Positions 1 to 9,307 are shown, numbered from the stretch's first letter. The stretch is DNA of 64,000 bases from Sporosarcina obsidiansis (GCF_009651005.1 NZ_WHVW01000005.1:124001-188000); one strand, 5' to 3'. A program made the numbers and translations. Notes: a model not told the origin generated them from the sequence alone.

Positions 1-488
1 AATTGTTCTGGGGAAACAGACAGCCATATAAAGCACAGCCAATCGGTGAAAGCTTTACGTCACGAATTGCTAGTTGGAAAGTCATTTCAACTCCAGGTCA
101 TGCTGAAGATCATCTAGCGTTTTTGAATGATGATACGGGACAACTCTTTTCGGGTGATCTGTATGTTCACCCGAAAACCAAACTTGTGCTGCGCGAAGAA
201 AGCATTCCGACGATCATCCGATCCATCGAAAAAACGCTGACCTATGATTTTGAGGAACTGTTTTGCTGTCATGCAGGATACGTGAAAGATGGACGCCAAG
301 CATTAATAAATAAACTTGGATATCTCTATGAGCTTCGTGAGCAGACATTAGCCTTCCACCAACAAGGTTGCAAAGAAAAAGAAATTCAAAAACGACTGTT
401 CCCTAAGAAATATCCGATCAGCTACTTTTCGTCAGGGGAATGGGATTCCATTCATATGATCCGTTCTATTTTGGCTGAAGAACAGTAA
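1..488 (+). CDS. MBL-fold metallo-hydrolase, C-terminal part (5' end off window)
   Basis: The reading frame is open at the left edge, so only the C-terminal ~162 residues are present. They contain HAEDH (visible residues 33-37), GDLYV (51-55) and CCHAGY (88-93), matching the later metal-binding motifs of metallo-beta-lactamase-fold hydrolases. The first HxHxDH motif would lie upstream. The tail (Tyr/Phe-rich, ending in a helix) resembles the C-terminal extension of many uncharacterised Bacillales MBL proteins. The substrate cannot be told. The next feature is a riboswitch 140 bases downstream, so this gene ends its own transcription unit. Confidence 0.8.
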   Translation, partial: LFWGNRQPYKAQPIGESFTSRIASWKVISTPGHAEDHLAFLNDDTGQLFSGDLYVHPKTKLVLREESIPTIIRSIEKTLTYDFEELFCCHAGYVKDGRQALINKLGYLYELREQTLAFHQQGCKEKEIQKRLFPKKYPISYFSSGEWDSIHMIRSILAEEQ

Positions 489-628
489 TAGACTACAGTA
501 TAAGTTAGAGGTATAGTAATCGAACACATGCAGACCACAAACTCGTTTCTATTCATCTCTTAACTAGTGGTACATCAGGTTGCCAGATAAATCAGTCTGC
601 TGTATACTATGACTGCTAACATAAATGT

Positions 629-724
629 CCGTACGGGGGCTTGAGTGAATCAGGCTGAGATAGCAGATGGAACCGCTGCTGACCGTGAATCTGATCTGGG
701 TAATGCCAGCGTAGAGAGCGTGTT
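629..724 (+). ncRNA. TPP riboswitch (THI box)
   Basis: The stretch has the conserved TPP aptamer blocks in order: GGGGGC near 635, CTGAGA at 655-660, then CTGATCTGGGTAATGCCAGC around 690-710 followed by GTAGAGA. This is the thi-box consensus of Firmicutes. It sits directly upstream of an intrinsic terminator and of an ECF thiamine-precursor transporter, so it most likely terminates transcription when thiamine pyrophosphate is abundant. Confidence 0.93.
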
Positions 725-756
725 CGATGGAATATTAGGGGACTCCTCCCCTCCTC

Positions 757-785
757 GGCTGTCTGCTCTTTCAGACGGCTTTTTT
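757..785 (+). terminator. Riboswitch expression-platform terminator
   Basis: GCTGTCTG (758-765) pairs with CAGACGGC (772-779), including one G-U pair, and is followed by six T residues. It lies between the TPP aptamer and the first transporter gene, as expected for a transcription-attenuating riboswitch. The GGGG/CCCC-rich segment at 737-752 could supply an alternative pairing. Confidence 0.85.
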
Positions 786-816
786 GTGTAGGCAAAACAA
801 GAAGGAGTGGGAGATA

Positions 817-1386
817 TTGAAAAAGTTAAAGTTCACAGATTTACTGATCACGATTATGATCGGTGTTGTCTTCGGAATTCTGATGAAGTTCTGGGATGAT
901 CTGTATACTGTAGTAAAACCGATTTTGCCCGTTGCACGCCAGCTCATTTACGGGATGTGGTTCATGGTGGGTCCATTCGCTTTTCTGCTCATTCGAAAAC
1001 CTGGTACTGCGCTAATTGCAAGTGTTGCTGGTGCTAGTTTATCTGCATTTGCCGGTCATGGTCTTGAAGTGCTGATGTATGGATTTGCACAGGGGCTTGC
1101 AGCGGAATTACTATTTGCTGCTTTCCGATATAAACGTTACTCCATAGTAGTAGCAGGGTTAGCAGGTGTTTGTTCCTGTCTCGCAAGTTTCACGCTAGAC
1201 TTATTCTATGGATACGCGGCGCTCGAAACATGGGCCCTCGTCGTAAAATATGGACTGCGTACAATTAGTGCGTTCATCTTTACTGGAGTGTTCGCTGTGC
1301 TAATTGTCCGTGCACTCGAAGCTACAGGTGTGACGAATTTAATACGTCCTGTCGACAAAGACGAATATTCGATGCTGGATCGGTGA
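817..1386 (+). CDS. ykoE: ECF transporter S component, YkoE type (thiamine/HMP)
   Basis: A 189-residue hydrophobic protein with about five or six membrane segments, the size and character of the YkoE substrate-binding S subunit that imports thiamine or hydroxymethylpyrimidine. The TTG start at 817 is chosen because AAGGAG lies nine bases upstream; an earlier TTG at 784 falls inside the terminator T-run. The TPP riboswitch upstream and the duplicated ATPase and T component downstream (ykoEDC order) support the call. Family assignment is from hydropathy and context more than from a single motif. Confidence 0.85.
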   Translation: MKKLKFTDLLITIMIGVVFGILMKFWDDLYTVVKPILPVARQLIYGMWFMVGPFAFLLIRKPGTALIASVAGASLSAFAGHGLEVLMYGFAQGLAAELLFAAFRYKRYSIVVAGLAGVCSCLASFTLDLFYGYAALETWALVVKYGLRTISAFIFTGVFAVLIVRALEATGVTNLIRPVDKDEYSMLDR

Positions 1387-2874
1387 TTGCTGATGAATCA
1401 TTCAAACAGAGGAGACATCCGTGTTACCAATCTGCGTTTAAAATTTCCAGGAGAGGATTCCTTGATCTTCAAGGATCTCTCTTTCTCTGTCCAGCGAGGT
1501 GAAAAAGTCCTGATGCTCGGACCCAGTGGCTGCGGAAAATCGACCTTACTACAAGTGCTCAGTGGAATCATCCCGAACTCCATCGAACTACCAATGAAAG
1601 CAGATACCATTACTCTACCCGAATCATGGGGATTTGTTTTTCAAGATCCCGACACGCAGTTTTGTATGACGTATGTCGATGAAGAGCTCGCCTTCGTGTT
1701 GGAAAACCTGAATGTGCCGCGTACCGATATGGCACCCCTGATAGAAAAGGTACTGAAACGTGTTAATTTACATTTAGAAGATGTCCATACCCCGATTCTT
1801 GAACTGTCTCAAGGAATGAAACAACGACTTGCACTTGCGTCTGTACTTCTGCTGGAACCAGACGTCCTATTCCTCGATGAACCTTCTGCACTTCTTGATC
1901 CAGAAGGAACTGAAAAAATCTGGTCCTCCATTAAACAGGTGGCGGCAAATAAGACCGTCATCATTGTGGAACATAAAATCGACTTAATTGCAGACTGGGT
2001 AGATCGCGTCGTCTTGTTCAACGACCATGGAACCATTCTTGCAGACGGTCCACCTACAACTATTTTCGAGCAATATCAAGCTGAACTGAAACGTTACGGC
2101 ATTTGGTATCCAGGTGTGTGGCAAGAATATCAGGAGTCCCAGTCTTTCCAGTCGATGATGAAGAACAGGAAGCTAGCTGTCTCTTCAGAAAAAATTCATC
2201 TCAACAATTTTTACGGATATCGTGGTAGCACACCGAAAATCTATACGGAGAGTGCGGTAGCGAAAGCTGGTGACTGGATTGCAATCTTAGGCGAAAACGG
2301 TGCAGGAAAGAGTACGTTGCTTTTGTCGCTCACTCAATTATTGCGTACAAATGGAGTCTATGAAGTGAACGGCATACCTATCGTTCAGAAAAAGAACAAA
2401 AGACAGCTACCAACTGGACTGTCCCTTGTCTTCCAAAATCCCGAACTGCAATTTGTAACCAACTCAATAGCTGAGGAATTAATAGTATCGCTTCGCGGGT
2501 TGACGAAACAGCAAGCAAAGCAACATGCGGAAGATATGTTGCAACTATTCAATTTGCCAGATTCAGATACACGCCATCCTTACCAGCTATCTACAGGGCA
2601 GAAACGCCGTTTAAGCGTGGCCACTGCATTGACGCCACAGACTGATATTGTTCTTTTGGATGAACCGACCTTTGGCCAGGATGCACGTAATACCTTCGCG
2701 ATTTTAGAAAAACTTGAAGAATTGCGAACCCAAGGGATCACTATTCTGATGGTGACACACGATATGGAAATTGTGAAGAGCTTCGCGACCTCTGTATGGA
2801 CTGTAATGGATGGTGTACTACACACGAATTCCGCTAATGGGGGTGGTTCAAATGCTTGCCTGGTTCACACCTAA
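1387..2874 (+). CDS. ykoD: ECF transporter duplicated ATPase, YkoD type
   Basis: Two ABC ATPase domains lie in one chain. The first has Walker A GPSGCGKST (45-53), signature LSQGMKQR and Walker B VLFLDEP. The second has Walker A GENGAGKST (from 302), signature LSTGQKRR and Walker B IVLLDEP. Tandem A1-A2 domains are typical of the energising subunit of group II ECF transporters. The TTG at 1387 immediately follows the ykoE stop; an ATG at 1393 is an equally possible start, as neither has a strong ribosome site, suggesting translational coupling. The 3' end overlaps the next gene. Confidence 0.92.
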   Translation: MLMNHSNRGDIRVTNLRLKFPGEDSLIFKDLSFSVQRGEKVLMLGPSGCGKSTLLQVLSGIIPNSIELPMKADTITLPESWGFVFQDPDTQFCMTYVDEELAFVLENLNVPRTDMAPLIEKVLKRVNLHLEDVHTPILELSQGMKQRLALASVLLLEPDVLFLDEPSALLDPEGTEKIWSSIKQVAANKTVIIVEHKIDLIADWVDRVVLFNDHGTILADGPPTTIFEQYQAELKRYGIWYPGVWQEYQESQSFQSMMKNRKLAVSSEKIHLNNFYGYRGSTPKIYTESAVAKAGDWIAILGENGAGKSTLLLSLTQLLRTNGVYEVNGIPIVQKKNKRQLPTGLSLVFQNPELQFVTNSIAEELIVSLRGLTKQQAKQHAEDMLQLFNLPDSDTRHPYQLSTGQKRRLSVATALTPQTDIVLLDEPTFGQDARNTFAILEKLEELRTQGITILMVTHDMEIVKSFATSVWTVMDGVLHTNSANGGGSNACLVHT

Positions 2875-3616
2875 GCGCGAAACCTGGCTATTTGAAGTGA
2901 ATCCAGCACTTAAGTTTATGGTATTTTTTGCTTTGCTACTCATTGCCTTATTTAATCAGAACTTATCATTTGCTGTCTGGCAGGCCGTCCTATATAGCGT
3001 ATTGTTTTATGGTTTTACTGGCTATTCCATAAAGAAACTTGCCTTGCTGTCTATTCCACTAGCCATTTCCTTCTTATCCTCAGCTGGTACCATGGTGCTA
3101 TTCGGTAAAGGCAGTAACGTGTTATGGCAATGGGGGCTCATCAAGATTTCCGAGGAAAGTATCCAACACGCCCTCTTGCTAGGCAGTAAATCGCTGTCTT
3201 TTGGATTTGTTGGATTTACCTTTCTACTAACCGTACAGCCCGTTTTGTTTTTCTATGCGATGATGCAACAATTCGGCCTGCCATCCAAGTATGCCTATAG
3301 CTTTATCGCTTCCTTCCGACTGATCCCTGCGGTAACGGAAGAACTGCAAATTCGTAGAAACGCTTTAAAAGTACGGAACATTCATTTTTCCCGAGGCATC
3401 AAGGGCGTGTATGAACGATTGCAAATGTACACTGTTCCCCTGTTCGCTCAAAGCATCCGCCGCGCACAGCGGATAGCAGTCGCAATGGAAGCCAAACAGT
3501 ATCAAATGGGAGCTGCCAGAACTTATTACTATCCTACTCACTTCAGTAGGATGGACATCGTATTTACTACAGTCATGGCGGGAGGTTTGGTTGGTACTAT
3601 TTTGCTTGCGTTTTAA
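2852..3616 (+). CDS. ykoC: ECF transporter transmembrane T component, YkoC type
   Basis: A CbiQ/EcfT-family membrane protein of 254 residues from the ATG at 2852, preceded by a GGGGGTGG ribosome site and overlapping the ATPase gene by 23 bases. The cytoplasmic part carries the family's coupling-helix arginine motif (SIRRAQRIAVAMEAK), which docks on the ATPases. It completes a riboswitch-controlled S-A-A-T transporter set. The longer open frame starting at 2810 lies inside ykoD and is not needed. Confidence 0.9.
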   Translation: MLAWFTPKRETWLFEVNPALKFMVFFALLLIALFNQNLSFAVWQAVLYSVLFYGFTGYSIKKLALLSIPLAISFLSSAGTMVLFGKGSNVLWQWGLIKISEESIQHALLLGSKSLSFGFVGFTFLLTVQPVLFFYAMMQQFGLPSKYAYSFIASFRLIPAVTEELQIRRNALKVRNIHFSRGIKGVYERLQMYTVPLFAQSIRRAQRIAVAMEAKQYQMGAARTYYYPTHFSRMDIVFTTVMAGGLVGTILLAF

Positions 3617-3710
3617 AGTTGAGATCAGGAATATTTTATACTTCAGTCAAAAGGAATGTCGTTTATCCGCCTCAGTCCCTAGCGCTTACATAATACTTAA
3701 CCTCCAATAC

Positions 3711-3754
3711 AAAATCCCTCTACATCTGTATCTAGACTGTAGAGGGATTTTTTG
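3711..3754. terminator. Bidirectional intrinsic terminator
   Basis: AATCCCTCTAC pairs with GTAGAGGGATT across a 15-base loop. A-rich sequence lies on one side and T6 on the other, so it can end both the ykoEDC operon and the convergent gene at 3781. Confidence 0.85.
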
Positions 3755-3780
3755 ATCCTATTGAATCGAATGCTTACTTA

Positions 3781-4143
3781 CTAAGCGTTTAAGCTCACAA
3801 CACGCATGCTCTCCAATATCGCTTTCGCATCTTCATTCAAATATGTAAGTGTATCTTTTCTGCTGATTAACGCTGCTTTGTCTTTCACAATCAATTTGAG
3901 CGCACGAATATCAAAGTTGGAGGCATAGTTATTAATTGCGTGGATCGCATGGATTTCTTTTGGATCCAACTGGTTCTCACTTTTCGTCACGACAAACTCA
4001 AGCAGATCTTGTGCATTTCGATTTAATCGATGCTTACTTCGTTTTAACAACTCTTTGTTCTCTTCCATATACTTTCTGGCAGATATAAAATCTAATTCGT
4101 CAACACATGTATTGATGACTTTAATCAGTTCTTGTGCATTCAA
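3781..4143 (-). CDS. Small helical cytosolic protein of unknown function
   Basis: A 120-residue, charged, helix-rich protein with no membrane segment or signal. The TTG at 4143 is preferred because AAGGAG lies eight bases upstream; the longer frame to 4203 has no ribosome site. The sequence alternates Leu/Ile with Lys/Glu and begins with a helix pair of the type seen in small Bacillales regulators, but I do not recognise a named family. It stands alone and converges on the thiamine transporter operon. Confidence 0.65.
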   Translation of the reverse strand: MNAQELIKVINTCVDELDFISARKYMEENKELLKRSKHRLNRNAQDLLEFVVTKSENQLDPKEIHAIHAINNYASNFDIRALKLIVKDKAALISRKDTLTYLNEDAKAILESMRVVSLNA

Positions 4144-4250
4144 AGCAAACACTCCTTTCAACCCATTTAACACTATACCATTATAGGCCAAAGGAATCCA
4201 CACTCACTTCTCGAATTAGTTCATACGTTACGGTATAAATAAATCATTCG

Positions 4251-4652
4251 TCACTCATACGGCAGATTTAATTGCCACGACATTCCAAATCGATCACTAA
4301 CCCATGCAAATTGTCTGCTGAATCCATATGTATCCAAAGTGATCAAGGCTTGGCCATTATTGACCAGGTTTTCATATAAATAAGTGATTTCCTGCATGGA
4401 ATCACATGAAATAAATATAGAATAGGAAGGTGAAAAGGAAAACTCATGCGAAAACGTACTGTCATTACACATAAATTCTTGCCCTTTTAGCGAAAATACC
4501 CCTTTCATTACGGTACCTTCTTTACCTATTTTACCCTCGGGATATCGAGAAACACTTAAAATTTCAGAGTCCGTAATGAGTGAAGTATAGTAGTTCATCG
4601 CCTCTTCTGCTTTGCCGTCCTGAAACATTAAAAAAGGTAACACGTGACCCAT
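4251..4652 (-). CDS. VOC family protein (PhnB-like glyoxalase fold)
   Basis: A 133-residue protein with the pattern of the PhnB / 3-demethylubiquinone-9 methyltransferase-like VOC family: a FQDGKAEEAMNYY start, a central MKGVFSLKGQEF strand and the ending FGMSWQLN. These proteins form betaalphabetabetabeta dimers; many are metal-dependent dioxygenases or resistance proteins, but for this branch the substrate is unknown. It is monocistronic. Confidence 0.85.
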   Translation of the reverse strand: MGHVLPFLMFQDGKAEEAMNYYTSLITDSEILSVSRYPEGKIGKEGTVMKGVFSLKGQEFMCNDSTFSHEFSFSPSYSIFISCDSMQEITYLYENLVNNGQALITLDTYGFSRQFAWVSDRFGMSWQLNLPYE

Positions 4653-4790
4653 TTATACACACTCCCACTAGATTTTCCACTATTTCATTATGCATATTCT
4701 AGCCATAACCGGGAGCTGCTATTCACTCTTTTGCATGACGGTAAAATAATTTCCTTCTGGATCAAGATGTTGTGAATCAAGTGGCTACCC

Positions 4791-5663
4791 CTAGTGAATG
4801 TCATTCTTTTTAAAACTACCACCTTTAACTTCTGCTACGTCATACACCGTGATAAAGGCATTCTTATCAATTTCTCGAATAATTTCTTTCATTTTACTAT
4901 CTTCCAATCGATTGATGACACAAGTGATTTCCTTATACTTTTCATTGGTATAGCTGCCTTGGACAAGCTGATAGGTGGCGCCACGTCCTAAACGATCACG
5001 AATCGTTTCTACCATTAATTCGGGCTGATCTGTAATGATTTTAAACGTTTTGGAACCACTTAAGCCTACTTCAATAATATGAATTACTTTAGACGCAATA
5101 AAATAAGCAATCGCGGATAGAATGGCACCTGTAAGCCCAAATACCGTCGATACGACGATAAAGACAAAGAGATTTAAAAACAAGATCAAATCACTCGTCC
5201 CAAACGGTAATTTTCGGGAAAGTAGTACAGCTAACATATCAATACCATCTAAAGCTCCACCATTACGCAAAGCAAGCCCCATTCCAGTACCGATGATAAT
5301 ACCTCCCACAACGGTCACTAACAACGTATCTCCCTGAATAATAGTAGGTACTTGGTCCATTAAGCTAGTGCTAATTGCTAATGAAGTAATACCAATCAAC
5401 GAATAAACCGCAAAACTTTTACCAACCTGTTTGTACCCTAAATAAATGAATGGGATATTCAATATACCTATTAGAACACCTAGTGGCAGTCCAAACAGCT
5501 GTGAACCCACAATACTTAGTCCTGTTACGCCCCCATCAGACACATTGTTTGGAATTAGTACTGATTCAAGCCCATACGCTGTTAGCATAGATCCAAGAAT
5601 AACTAATAGACCTTGGAACAGCATCCTAAGTTTATCGTTCTTTTTTTGTATAACTGTCTTCAT
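4791..5663 (-). CDS. YitT family membrane protein (DUF161/DUF2179)
   Basis: About five N-terminal membrane segments, including the family motif around VSDGGVTGLSIV, are followed by a soluble C-terminal DUF2179 domain (EITCVINRLEDSKMKEII region) that in related proteins binds a small ligand. At 290 residues it has the usual length. The ATG at 5663 starts directly with a Lys-rich cytosolic tail; the frame extends to 5726 but the added residues are not typical. Its function in transport or regulation is not established. Confidence 0.9.
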   Translation of the reverse strand: MKTVIQKKNDKLRMLFQGLLVILGSMLTAYGLESVLIPNNVSDGGVTGLSIVGSQLFGLPLGVLIGILNIPFIYLGYKQVGKSFAVYSLIGITSLAISTSLMDQVPTIIQGDTLLVTVVGGIIIGTGMGLALRNGGALDGIDMLAVLLSRKLPFGTSDLILFLNLFVFIVVSTVFGLTGAILSAIAYFIASKVIHIIEVGLSGSKTFKIITDQPELMVETIRDRLGRGATYQLVQGSYTNEKYKEITCVINRLEDSKMKEIIREIDKNAFITVYDVAEVKGGSFKKNDIH

Positions 5664-5726
5664 GTAATCACTTCTTTCCATAGTTAAAAAACTGTTTATA
5701 ACAACTTCTACTGGAGTCTGAACCAT

Positions 5727-6226
5727 ACAATTGATGTTTCTGAAACCTATTCATATACTTACCCTTTTTTGTTCTAGTAATGCTGGAAAGAAAAAGATTT
5801 TTTCGGTTGTTTGGAAAATAGATGATTGAGATGAAAGAGAGACACCGTATGAAGAGAATTGTTTATACGCGCGGTAGAACAAAGGATCGGTGTGAGAAGT
5901 CATTTTCAACTAACTCTCCAGCCGACTCTTTTTTGCAAGAGAAAACTTTTCGTTCATCCAAATCAGTTGCTAGGTAGAAGGACTATTCGGTGAGTGGCCT
6001 GGATCGGTGCGATTTGACTAATGTGCCGTTTCGAGAGTTTTTAGTGCAGTTCAACGACACTTTGGTGCGATTCAATGCTATTTCGGCTCGTTCCTCTATT
6101 TCTCTGCTCATGCACATCAAAAGGCTGTCACTTCAAAGTTGTTTTGACTTTTCAAGACAGACTTTTGATGCACTATAGCGAACTGGTTTATACTTCTTTT
6201 ATAGCAGTCGGGCTCTTTTTTATTAG
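5727..6226. other. 500-base stretch without a recognisable intact gene
   Basis: No convincing gene is visible on either strand. An ATG-initiated frame from 5990 has an unusual composition and no ribosome site. Around 5990-6100 there are repeated short blocks of the type GGTGCGATT (two copies, near 6005 and 6065) and TTCGGTGAG / TTTCGGCTCG, which look like decayed repetitive DNA rather than coding sequence. Confidence 0.4.
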
Positions 6227-6458
6227 TTAAACAAGTACCATCACGCCAACGGAAATGATAAGACCTGCTGAGACTAGCTTTCTTACATATCTCGCTGTTT
6301 CCGATTGACCAAAAGTTCCACCATCCACTTGAAAGATCAGCTCCAGTACGTTCCCCCTCTCGCGCAAATGCAATTACCGTCATAAGTCCGGAAAGTGAGG
6401 CACCGATAATGACAGCTACTACTTCTTGCTCGATGTTAGACAGAGCGATGTTATCCAT
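6227..6458 (-). pseudogene. Frameshifted small membrane protein (~76 aa)
   Basis: Starting from the ATG at 6458 (GGGGGAGAT ribosome site), the frame codes for a Glu-rich start and a membrane segment (VVAVIIGASLSGLMTVIAFA). At a run of five G residues near 6354 the coding potential moves to another frame, which gives GGTFGQSETARYVRKL and a second membrane segment ending in VGVMVLV at the TAA at 6227. The total length of 232 bases is one more than a multiple of three, consistent with a single inserted G. It is divergent from a broken MarR gene and may be its former target. A sequencing error in the homopolymer is an alternative. Confidence 0.6.
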
Positions 6459-6617
6459 AAAGATCTCCCCCAGTTTCAACATACAACAAATTCAGCAATT
6501 AGTTAGCAAGCTAATTAAATCGTATGCATATTAAAAAGTCAAATAAACTTTAGAGTAGTCTACTTTGAACAGAAGTTCAGGTAATTTAGCGTACTAATGA
6601 GCTTCGGAGGAATGACC

Positions 6618-7031
6618 ATGATAGAAAGTGAAATTCGTATCCTACTACAAACAATCGCCATTCAAACGCGAAAGAAATATGCCCAACAACTTAGAAAGTT
6701 AGGTTTGCACATCGGACAAGAGCTCGCATTATTCCATTTATAGGAGAATGATAGTATTGTCCAATCTCAATTGGGACATAAAATGGGTTCTGAAGCATCC
6801 ACCGTAAGCAATATGCTAAGAAGACTGGAACAGAATCACATTATATATCGCAAGCAAGATAAGTCAGATCACCGTATATCCAATGTGTATCTCACAGAGA
6901 AAGGAATACAACTTCAAGGACCTATAATTTGGAAAGAGCATAGACAGAAGATGTTAAGCGGAATTTTACCAGAGGAATTATTGCTTATGCGGAGAATAAC
7001 TAAAGCATATGGAAGAGAATTTAACAAATGA
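6618..7031 (+). pseudogene. MarR-family regulator with in-frame nonsense codon
   Basis: From the ATG at 6618 (GGAGG seven bases upstream) the frame reads as a MarR winged-helix repressor: an N-terminal dimer helix, a recognition region with GSEASTVSNMLRRLEQNHII, then a wing with RKQDKSDHRISNVYLTEKG. Codon 42 is TAG (6741), where ENDSIVQSQLG follows and related proteins usually have Trp, so a TGG to TAG change is likely. Translation is otherwise open in the same frame to 7031. A product restarting internally would lack the dimerisation helices, so the gene is probably inactive. Confidence 0.85.
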
Positions 7032-7064
7032 GCAATAATGAGTAGGCGGTGAACATCATCACAG

Positions 7065-7090
7065 AGTCCACCCAAATTCAGGTGGACTTT
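7065..7090. terminator. Intrinsic terminator between convergent pseudogenes
   Basis: AGTCCACC (7065-7072) pairs perfectly with GGTGGACT (7081-7088) over an eight-base loop, and lies between the convergent 3' ends of the marR and nupC pseudogenes. Confidence 0.65.
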
Positions 7091-7106
7091 ATAATGATCA
7101 TACGTT

Positions 7107-8300
7107 TTATAATATTAAACCAACAATAGCAGCCGATAAGAAACTCACTAATGTGGCTCCATATAACAGGCGCAAACTAAAACCGGCCACTACTTTACTT
7201 TGTTCTGGGTTCAATCCTTTTAATGCACCAATAATCATACCAATTGAACCGAAGTTAGCAAACGATACTAAGAAGACTGAAATAATACCAATCGAACGTT
7301 CAGAAAGACCTTTCATATCCATAAAGCTCATCATGGCAACAAATTCATTCGACAAGATTTTGGTTGCAATTAACGCTCCAAAACGCCCTGCATCTTGCCA
7401 AGGCACACCCAATAAAAATGCAATTGGAGAAAATACATAACCCAAAATTGTTTGTAAGTCCATTCCGAAGATACTATCAAATATCCCATTTAATAATGCG
7501 ATCAATGCGATAAAACCGAGTAACATCGCCACAATAGCCAGAACTAAATTAAAACCATCCATCATATAATCAGAAAGCACCTCGAAAAATCCTCTTTCAT
7601 CTTTTTCTTGATTACTTAGATCTGCAATGGCGTCGTCTTCTTCACTGACCTCATAAGGATTAATAATTGAAATGATCACAAACACACTAAATAAGTTTAA
7701 GATGATAGCCAAAATCACATATTTAGGCTCAATCATATTCATATAAGCGCCAACAATACTTAAGTCTACTGTTGAAATAGAACATGCGGCAACTGTATAC
7801 ATTCTTCTTTTCCCTAACTTAGGAAGCAAGTCTTAAATTGACACAAATATTGCTGTCATACCAATTATAACGGCACTAATTGCACTGTATGATTCCACTT
7901 TTCCTAATCTACTAATTTTGTTTAATAAATACCCTGTAATTTTAATAAACATCGGTAAAATTTTAAAGTAATGCAAAACACCTAGTAATGCACAAATAAA
8001 GACGATTGGCATAAGTGCTGTTAATAAAAATAGCGCCATCTCTCCTTCAATCATGCCGCCAAAAACAAATTCGATTCCTACATTGGCATACCCTAATAAC
8101 TTTTCAAAGACTTTTCCTGCTGCACCGATTACCGTAATTCCAAGGGTTGTATGAAGTAATATAAACGCTAGCAGAATTTGAATACCTAAAATTATAAAAA
8201 TGGTAGTTAGCTTCTTTTTCACCATTTTCCGATCAAAACTAACGAGATAAGCCAATAGGAAAATAGTTACTAAACACACTACAAAAATCAAATACTTCAT
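7107..8300 (-). pseudogene. nupC: NupC-family concentrative nucleoside transporter, nonsense-disrupted
   Basis: Two adjacent frames in the same phase together make a 397-residue CNT (NupC) transporter. The first half has the N-terminal helices and FVFGGMIEGEM. The second half has LPKLGKRRMYT, INPYEV, LSNEFVAMMSF and the C-terminal FANFGSIGMIIG core. They are separated by a single TAA at 7833-7835, where relatives carry a Lys codon after FVSI. The ATG at 8300 follows GAGGTGACG. The usual GQ(S/T)E nucleoside-binding motif reads GMTAIF just before the stop, losing both the Gln and the Glu, so the gene seems to have been inactive for some time. It follows the nucleoside hydrolase gene. Confidence 0.88.
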
Positions 8301-8336
8301 TATCGTCACCTCTTTAGCTGTTTACTAACTAATGTT

Positions 8337-8378
8337 TTGTATTCCCAATGTGTAATCGGTTACACATTGGGAATACAA
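8337..8378. promoter_or_regulatory. 42-bp near-perfect palindrome, candidate LacI-type operator
   Basis: Each arm runs TTGTATTCCCAATGTGTAA into the centre; the only non-Watson-Crick position is one T-G pair beside the dyad axis. Its core TGTAATCGGTTACA has the same shape as the TGTAACCGGTTAC site upstream of the nucleoside hydrolase gene (9336-9348). It lies between the hydrolase stop and the nupC start. It could be a LacI/PurR-family operator, or an mRNA-processing hairpin in the operon. Confidence 0.6.
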
Positions 8379-8401
8379 TATCTTATACTTACTAAAGACC
8401 A

Positions 8402-9307
8402 TTACAACATTTTATCTAGAATCGTAATAAACCACTCTTGAAATAACGCTGAATCTATATCCGTCGCAACACTTACGTTGGTTTCTAATTCCTCAAACAT
8501 CTCCATTGTCATACCACTTGCTGGACCACTTGTTACTACTTTCACATGCTTTCTTTCGACTGTGAACATTTCTGGATTCAGTAGATAAGCAATAGCACAT
8601 GAATCATGCATCACAACTCCGTTTTCCATATCTCCATCGCGATAATGCTGGAAGATAGCGTTAAACATTTCTGCCGTTTTATTACCGCGTTTGATAGCGG
8701 CTGATAATTCTTCTTCACCAATAAGCGCTTGGTTTGTAACATCCAAACCGATCATTATAACATCTATTTCTGACTCAAATACAATTTTAGCAGCATGTGG
8801 ATCAGCCCATATATTAAATTCGGCAGGGCCATTCATATTTCCACCCGACAAAGAGCCACCCATTAATACAATTTTATCTATTTTACTTTTCAACTTAGGA
8901 TACAGTAATAAAAGCATCGCAATATTAGTTAAGGGACCGATTGGAACAATTGTAATTTTTTCATCATGGTTTTCTAATAGTTGACGAATTGCTTCTACAG
9001 CGTGTTCTTTTATTACAGAATGCGTACTTGCTTTAAAGTCAAAGCCATCCATTCCTGACTCGCCATGCACTTCACTACCGTAAACTGGTTGTAACAACGG
9101 TGTCTCCATGCCACGTGCCACAGGAATATCTTTATCAAAGAAAGTTAATAATTTCAAAGCATTTTCAGTTGTTTTATTGATGTCTACATTACCTGTTACA
9201 GTTGTAATTAGCTTAATATCAAGTTCTTCACAATGTGTAGCTAAACCAATTGCAGCCGCATCATCAATACCAGGATCTGTGTCTATGATTATAGGAATTT
9301 TTTTCAT
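8402..9307 (-). CDS. Nucleoside hydrolase (IunH/RihC family)
   Basis: A 301-residue inosine-uridine preferring nucleoside hydrolase. The N-terminal DTDPGIDD (9-16) is the calcium-binding active-site signature, and VPIGPLTNIA and MGGSLSGGN are the other conserved blocks. HDSCA near the C terminus completes the Ca site. It cleaves the N-glycosidic bond of ribonucleosides in the cytosol for base and ribose salvage. AGGAGG precedes the ATG. It forms an operon with the now broken nupC importer, so its normal substrate supply may be lost. Confidence 0.93.
   Translation of the reverse strand: MKKIPIIIDTDPGIDDAAAIGLATHCEELDIKLITTVTGNVDINKTTENALKLLTFFDKDIPVARGMETPLLQPVYGSEVHGESGMDGFDFKASTHSVIKEHAVEAIRQLLENHDEKITIVPIGPLTNIAMLLLLYPKLKSKIDKIVLMGGSLSGGNMNGPAEFNIWADPHAAKIVFESEIDVIMIGLDVTNQALIGEEELSAAIKRGNKTAEMFNAIFQHYRDGDMENGVVMHDSCAIAYLLNPEMFTVERKHVKVVTSGPASGMTMEMFEELETNVSVATDIDSALFQEWFITILDKML

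Noticed and set aside
5990-6178. 62-codon plus-strand frame
   Set aside because: Made of repeated GGTGCGATT-type blocks and lacks a start signal; overlaps the frameshifted membrane-protein locus.
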